Source: Symbiodinium natans
Lineage: Eukaryota; Sar; Dinophyceae; Suessiales; Symbiodiniaceae
Length of the DNA: 64,000 nt
Direction: 5' to 3'
Assembly (NCBI GenBank): GCA_905221605.1
Contig: CAJNDS010002160.1
Location: forward strand, 228,501-292,500
How positions within the stretch are numbered: position 1 is the stretch's first letter; each line of letters starts with the position of its first letter. Below the pieces are notes generated by a model. It searched no databases. It saw nothing but the letters and a program-made list of their open reading frames with translations, and was not told the origin of the DNA. A program made the position numbers and the translations under genes. This document shows, in pieces, positions 26,815 to 32,500 of this stretch.

Positions 26815-29519
26815 AAAAAAAACTCAAACCCAGCAAGCCCCAAACTGAAAACCCATGATTAGAGCTTTAGGATTCAGGGTTTAGCGGTAAACTGTTTCAC
26901 ACCTGAAGCCTAAAGCCTAAACCCTAAACCCAAAACCCAAACCCAAACCCAACCCCCAGGTCCAGCATAGTGGCGACATCGGCAAGCAGCCGCTCGAGGC
27001 ACTTCTGGGGGCGACAGAGCGGGGAGGGGGGGGGGGGGGGGGGACCCTAAACCCGAAGCCCTAAACGCTAAACCCTAATCAACTGTCGAAGCTGGTTTTT
27101 TGCTTTCTTTAAACGGCCCACGAGCTTCACGTGTTCTCAATGAGCCGGAGTTTCTATGAGTTTTCAGGGGGTAAGACGAGGGGCTGATCATGGTCTCTCC
27201 GAAAGCCAGGCTTAGAAATCCAAAGCCCGCTGGGCTTTAGATTTCACGGGCTTGACCTCTAACCCCCTAAACCCCTAAACCCCAAACCCTAAACCCTAAA
27301 CCCTAAACCCTAAACCCTAAACAAGAGGAGGGCTTGACCTTTCACCCAAGAGGCCAGGGCTTAGAAGTCAGAGTGTCGGGCCCAGGACATTCAAGCGGGT
27401 CCCGAAAGGGTTTAGGGTTTAGGGTTTAGGATTTAGGGTTTAGGGTTTAGGGTTTTGGGTTTTGGGTTTTGGGTTTAGGGTAGGGTTTTGGGTTTAGAAA
27501 ACAGTGCCCATTTTGGGAGGCCGGCGAACGCCTCCCAGAATAACACTGCCAGGATGATTTGATACGGTTGATCTGGTGGATGTCTGACCAAAGGTATCCA
27601 AAGGCCTACTAATGCCTAAACCCGAAACCCTAAACCCCAAACCCTAAACCCTAAGCCCTAAACCCTTAATTGTACTATTTGCATGGGTCGTTTTGTTCAC
27701 TCATGCACTTTGCCCTCGCTCTTGTCTCTCTTCTTCCACTCTGGACCACCAAATCGTCACAAGTCCGGCAATCTTGACTTTTAACAGGGGCCCCCACTAC
27801 AGCAGGTACAACAATCAAGCTCCAGGGAATACCCTAAACCCTAAACCCTAAACCCTAAACCCTAAGCCCTAAACCCTAAACCCTAAACCCTAACCCTAAA
27901 CCCCAGCAGAAGCTGCAGAACTACCGCATGCAGGATTCAGCTGCAGACCGCGAAACTTAAAAAAAAAAAACGACCGAGTTAGGGTTGAGGGAACTTGCAG
28001 CCCCAGCCACTTCAGCGCCACAACAATAGGGTTGAGGGGTTACCAGGGTTTGGGGTTCAGGCCCGGGAAAAACCTCGAAATTTTTTTGTTTTAAAACTTT
28101 GCAAGATTTCAAGTTTCAGGCGCTTGGGGTTTTAGGGATTTTGGACTTTTAAAGGTTTTAAGCTCAACCCCTCCCTGCGGGCTTGCTGCCAGGTCTTTGT
28201 CTTCGGCGGAGCGGATGGATCCTTTGAGTCACAAGCTTAGGGTGCTTGAGTTTAGGGTTTAGGGTTTAGGGTTAGGGTTTGGGGTTCTTGGGTATTGAGT
28301 CACAAGCTTAGGATGTTTTGTGTGTGATGACTTGGGGTTGTAAGCCCTACTAGGAGGTTCAGGGTACTTATAACCCCAATTAGAACTGTACTTACAAGCC
28401 CCCTAAGTCCTGAAAGTCGCTTGTGAATTGCCCTCTACTTGGGGTGATAAGTACCCATGAACCTCCAAGTAGACCTAAACCCTTTCAGGGCTTCCGTCCT
28501 GCAACTCGGGCATCGATCGCACCATGCTCCGAAGCGGGCGCTGCTCTAAATTGATGGTCCCTTTTTGGGTGCCCACTATGGACACCTACCGTCGTGTATA
28601 TCAACGTTCCCAGTTCATTAACGGTTCAAAGTGCAGAACAAGCCTGCCCCGCGCCCCCCCTCCCCCCGCCCCCCCCCAAGGAAAAACAATGCTGTAAGTT
28701 TGATGGCAGGGGTGGAATGGGGAAGTGCTGCGCGTCAGCAAGGCCGACGTAATGTACGTTAAGCCTCTGCATGCTGCCCATGTACCTTATTATTATCTAC
28801 TTGGGCCCCAAAGTCCCTGTACAGGAAGTTCTTTAAGCCAAGTACCCCGTATTTAGGTACATGCACCCTTAGTGCTTATATAGTGTGCCAACAGGGCGAA
28901 TAGTGCGGACTCCGTGTGTGTGGCTAGCGTAACCTGCATGCTATGCCGCGCCGCGTAGACTCTGTGCTACATACCTTTAGAACTCTAGAAAGGTAGGGGG
29001 GTTGACGAAATTATGGGTACCTTATTGGGGTCCTTATCATAAGGGGATCTTACTACTTGAAGTCCGACTCCCGGGAATAGCCCTAAACCCCAAACCCTAA
29101 ACCCTAAACCCTAAAACCCCCAATTGCATCCTAAATTCTGCACCCTGAGCCTGAAGCGCCTAGATCAACAAGCGAGGCTCGTCGAGGACGACGGATGGTC
29201 TACAAGCTACACACAAGGACTCACTAGGGTTTTAGGGGTTTAGGGGTTAGGGGTTTAGGGGTTTAGGGGTTTAGGGGTTTAGGGGTGTAGGGGTTTAGGG
29301 GTTTAGGGGTTTAGGGGTTTAATTAGGGGTTTAGGGGCTTAGGGGTTTAGGGGTTTAGGGGTTTAGGGGTTTAGGGGTTTGGGGGTTTAGGGCTTAGGGC
29401 TTAGGGCTTTAGGGCTTTTTAGGGCTTTAGGGCTTAGGGCTTTAGGGCTTTAGGGGTTTAGGGTTAGGGTTTAGGGTTTAGGGGTTTAAGGGTTTAGGGG
29501 TTTGCGCCCCGGGGGGCCC

Positions 29520-29550
<31 letters not shown>

Positions 29551-32500
29551 AAGAAAAACAAGAAGATATGCTGCCGTCCCCGGGGGTCCCTGTGAACCCC
29601 CTGACTCGTCGGTTTGGTTGGGCCTCTCAGCGGGATGGGTGCGGGGCGAGCGTGCGTGCGGCTGACGTGCCGCCTGAGGACTAAGGTCCTCAAGAGGCCC
29701 CGCGAATGTGGGGCCTAGGGTTTAGGTTTGGGGTTTAGGGTTTAGGGTTGAGGGTTTAGGGTTTAGGGTTTAGGGTTTGCCTAAGGACTGGTTCGGACTG
29801 GTCCTCACTACGTGCCGAGAGCGACAAGGGCATCGGCACCCTCAACTACTTCTTCTTCCTCTCTGGCCTACGCTTCCATGGTGAACTTTGCAGTCAGAAA
29901 TGCCCGCCTGACGGATTCAAAGTCAAAGTACTCCACTGACAATCATTCTCTGGACCGAGCCAAGAAGGCGCCCAAAAAGGTCAGAGCTGAGGTCCCATTC
30001 GCGGACCCTTCAGACAATGCAATCCATGACTACGTAGGTCTGGCCACCCACGCTGGAGACATAGTCTCGTACTACCTGCTACTCGGAGGTCTGTTCGAGG
30101 ATGGGCTTGACTTCACACTGAGTGCCCTGCCACGTCCTGGGTTGGTTTTAGGGTTTGAGGTTTTAGGGTTTTACGGTTTCAGGGTTTGGGGTTTAGGGTT
30201 TAGGGTTTAGCGTGGGATTAGGGTTTCCCTTGGGGGGGGGGGGGGGCGCAGAACGCACAGCGCACAACCAGACGGGGTTTAGGGCTCAGGGTGTTAGGTT
30301 CAAGGTTTCAGGTTTGCCCTAATTATAAGGCTCCAAGGACTCTGATTTTAAGGTTGTTGGGCCCACAGGCCTCACCATAACAGGTTTTTTGGGTTATTTT
30401 GAGCCTAAGGGTTTGGATATGAGGCTAGAATGCAGTGTGTTCCGGGTAAAAGGGTGCCAGCCCTGGAGCCCTAGAAGCACTAATTCGACTTGGTCCTGCG
30501 CGAAAGGGATCAGCTTAGCCCTGCTTCAGCCCTCCCCTTGGCCAAGCAGTAGGCGGGATCAACCTTGACAGGAGACGACTTCTCCGGAACACATGTAATG
30601 TAACGTCAGTCCCTACAGGGTGGGGCCCCCTAGTTATAAGTAGAGTTATAAGGGCCCTAAAGTGGGTTATAAGGACCCGAAGTTAGGTTATAAGTCCCTT
30701 AACTACAGTTAGTATAGTAAGGGGGCCCCACCCTGTAGTCATGCGGGATACATATGTAAGAATGGAACAGCGAGCTACGACCCTGAAGCCCTAAGTATCC
30801 AAAATGTTTCGGGCATGGACTAAAGGTACCTCGCATGATGCTCCAGCGTTTCGTGGCGCGAATGTGTTATTCCGCGGCTGCAAAGCTGTTTCATGTTAAG
30901 GATGCAAAGGCCTACAGTACAGGGTTTAGGGCTTATGAAAGTAAAGAGGCCTTGCTTATTTTTTCCCTCCCTCCTTTGCACCACAAAGGGCTTCCCTAAA
31001 CCCTAAACCCTAATCTACCCTCAACCCTAAAGCCCCTAACCCCAAAACCCTAAATCCAAACCTGGCGGGTATTGGAAACCTTGGTGTGGGCGTCGGGCCC
31101 AATGCCTCCATTCCGGAAGACCCTCCACTGCCCAAACCCCTGAGTTGGGGGGTTTAGGGTTTAGGGTTTAGGGCTTAGGGCTTAGGGCTTAGGGTTTAGG
31201 GTTTAGGGTTTAGGGTTTAGGGTTTAGGGTTTAGGGTTTAGGGTTTGGGTTTAGGGTTCAGGGCTAGGGTTTAGGGTTTAGGGTCCAAGGTTGATTGAAC
31301 ATTGCTTGCTTAGGGTTTTTGGGGAGTTCTGGGAAGTCAGGGTAAAGGGTTCAGGGTTGAGGCTTAAAACAGGGTTGTTGTTCGAGTCAACCCCTAAACT
31401 CTAAACCACTGGATCTCAAACAGGTCGCTGGACGGAGAAAGAAATGCCAACTCGCAACTCACACATTCGCCCTCTTGAATGCAACCAGCGGAGGTCTGGT
31501 ACTTGGGGAGGGTCTAAGCTACTAGGGTTTTAGGGTTTAGGGTTTCGGTTCAACCCTAACCTAAACACTAAACCCTAAACCCTAAACCTTAAGGGTTGAG
31601 AAAACAGCGGGTCTCCTTGCCAGAGGAGTCGTCCGCCGAACGCTTTTCACCTGGAATGACCAACAGCAGTTGCTCTCCTGGGCGCCTCGGAAATTACACA
31701 AACGAGGTTTTTTGGGGTTGGTTCAGGGTTTAGGGCTCAACTCCTAAAGAACGATTCGGGTTCAATGCGGGCTACGGAAGGCTTGTTTTGGGGTTGGTTT
31801 AGGGTTCAGGGCTAAACCCAAACCCTAAACGATAGGGTTCAAGTAGGGCTAGGTTCCAGAACTTCAACCCGAGACCCTAGACGATAAGGGTTGAATTGGG
31901 GCTTAGGTTCCAGAACTTCCAACACCCCTTGATGAAGCCACACCCTGAACCCGAATACTCCTGAATTAAGGGTTTGGGGGTCTACCCTAAACCCCTATAA
32001 ACCATATAAACCCTGTAGTCCCTAAAAACCCTCAAAACCCAAAAAACCCTAAGAACCCTATAAACCCAACAAACCACATACCCCATAAACCCTAAACCCC
32101 AAACCCTAAACCCTAAACTAAGTGAGGGGTCGGTGGCGTCGAGCGACAGACCCCGAACGCTCGGCCGAGGGCCTTACAGCCCGAGCGCCCTGCCCCTGGC
32201 GGCTTGGATTCCTGGACCAGAGAGGTCGTGAGGGGGTCCAGGCAGGCGGCCCGGCCAAGGCCAGAGCCCAATGCTTCCCGGCCCAAGGGCCGGGCAAGGG
32301 CTTCGGGGCCACTGAAGGGCCCCCAAGGGGGCCACACCATCAATGAAAAATTTTTTTAATACTGGAATCGATGGTTTTGCGCACCCCTCCAGTTTACACC
32401 AGGAAAGCCCAGGAAGCCCCCAAGAACGAGCTACCAAAAGGGTTCAAAAGCTTCAAAAGGCCCCGGCTGAAAGGAAGGGAGACCCCAAGATTTGTCCGTG

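Larger units (their letters stand above)
28228..29176 (+). repeat. Gene A intron 25
   Basis: G-strand 28250-28290 after the donor; palindrome C copy 28347-28472; palindrome E copy 28778-28868; C-strand 29080-29118 before the acceptor. Confidence 0.75.
29218..31625 (+). repeat. Gene A intron 26
   Basis: Octamer G-strand array 29226-29500; poly-C/poly-A 29518-29552; G-strand 29713-29778; unique 29780-30140; palindrome A copy 30616-30735; C-strand 30995-31070; G-strand array 31143-31290; degenerate C-strand 31550-31590 near the acceptor. Confidence 0.75.
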
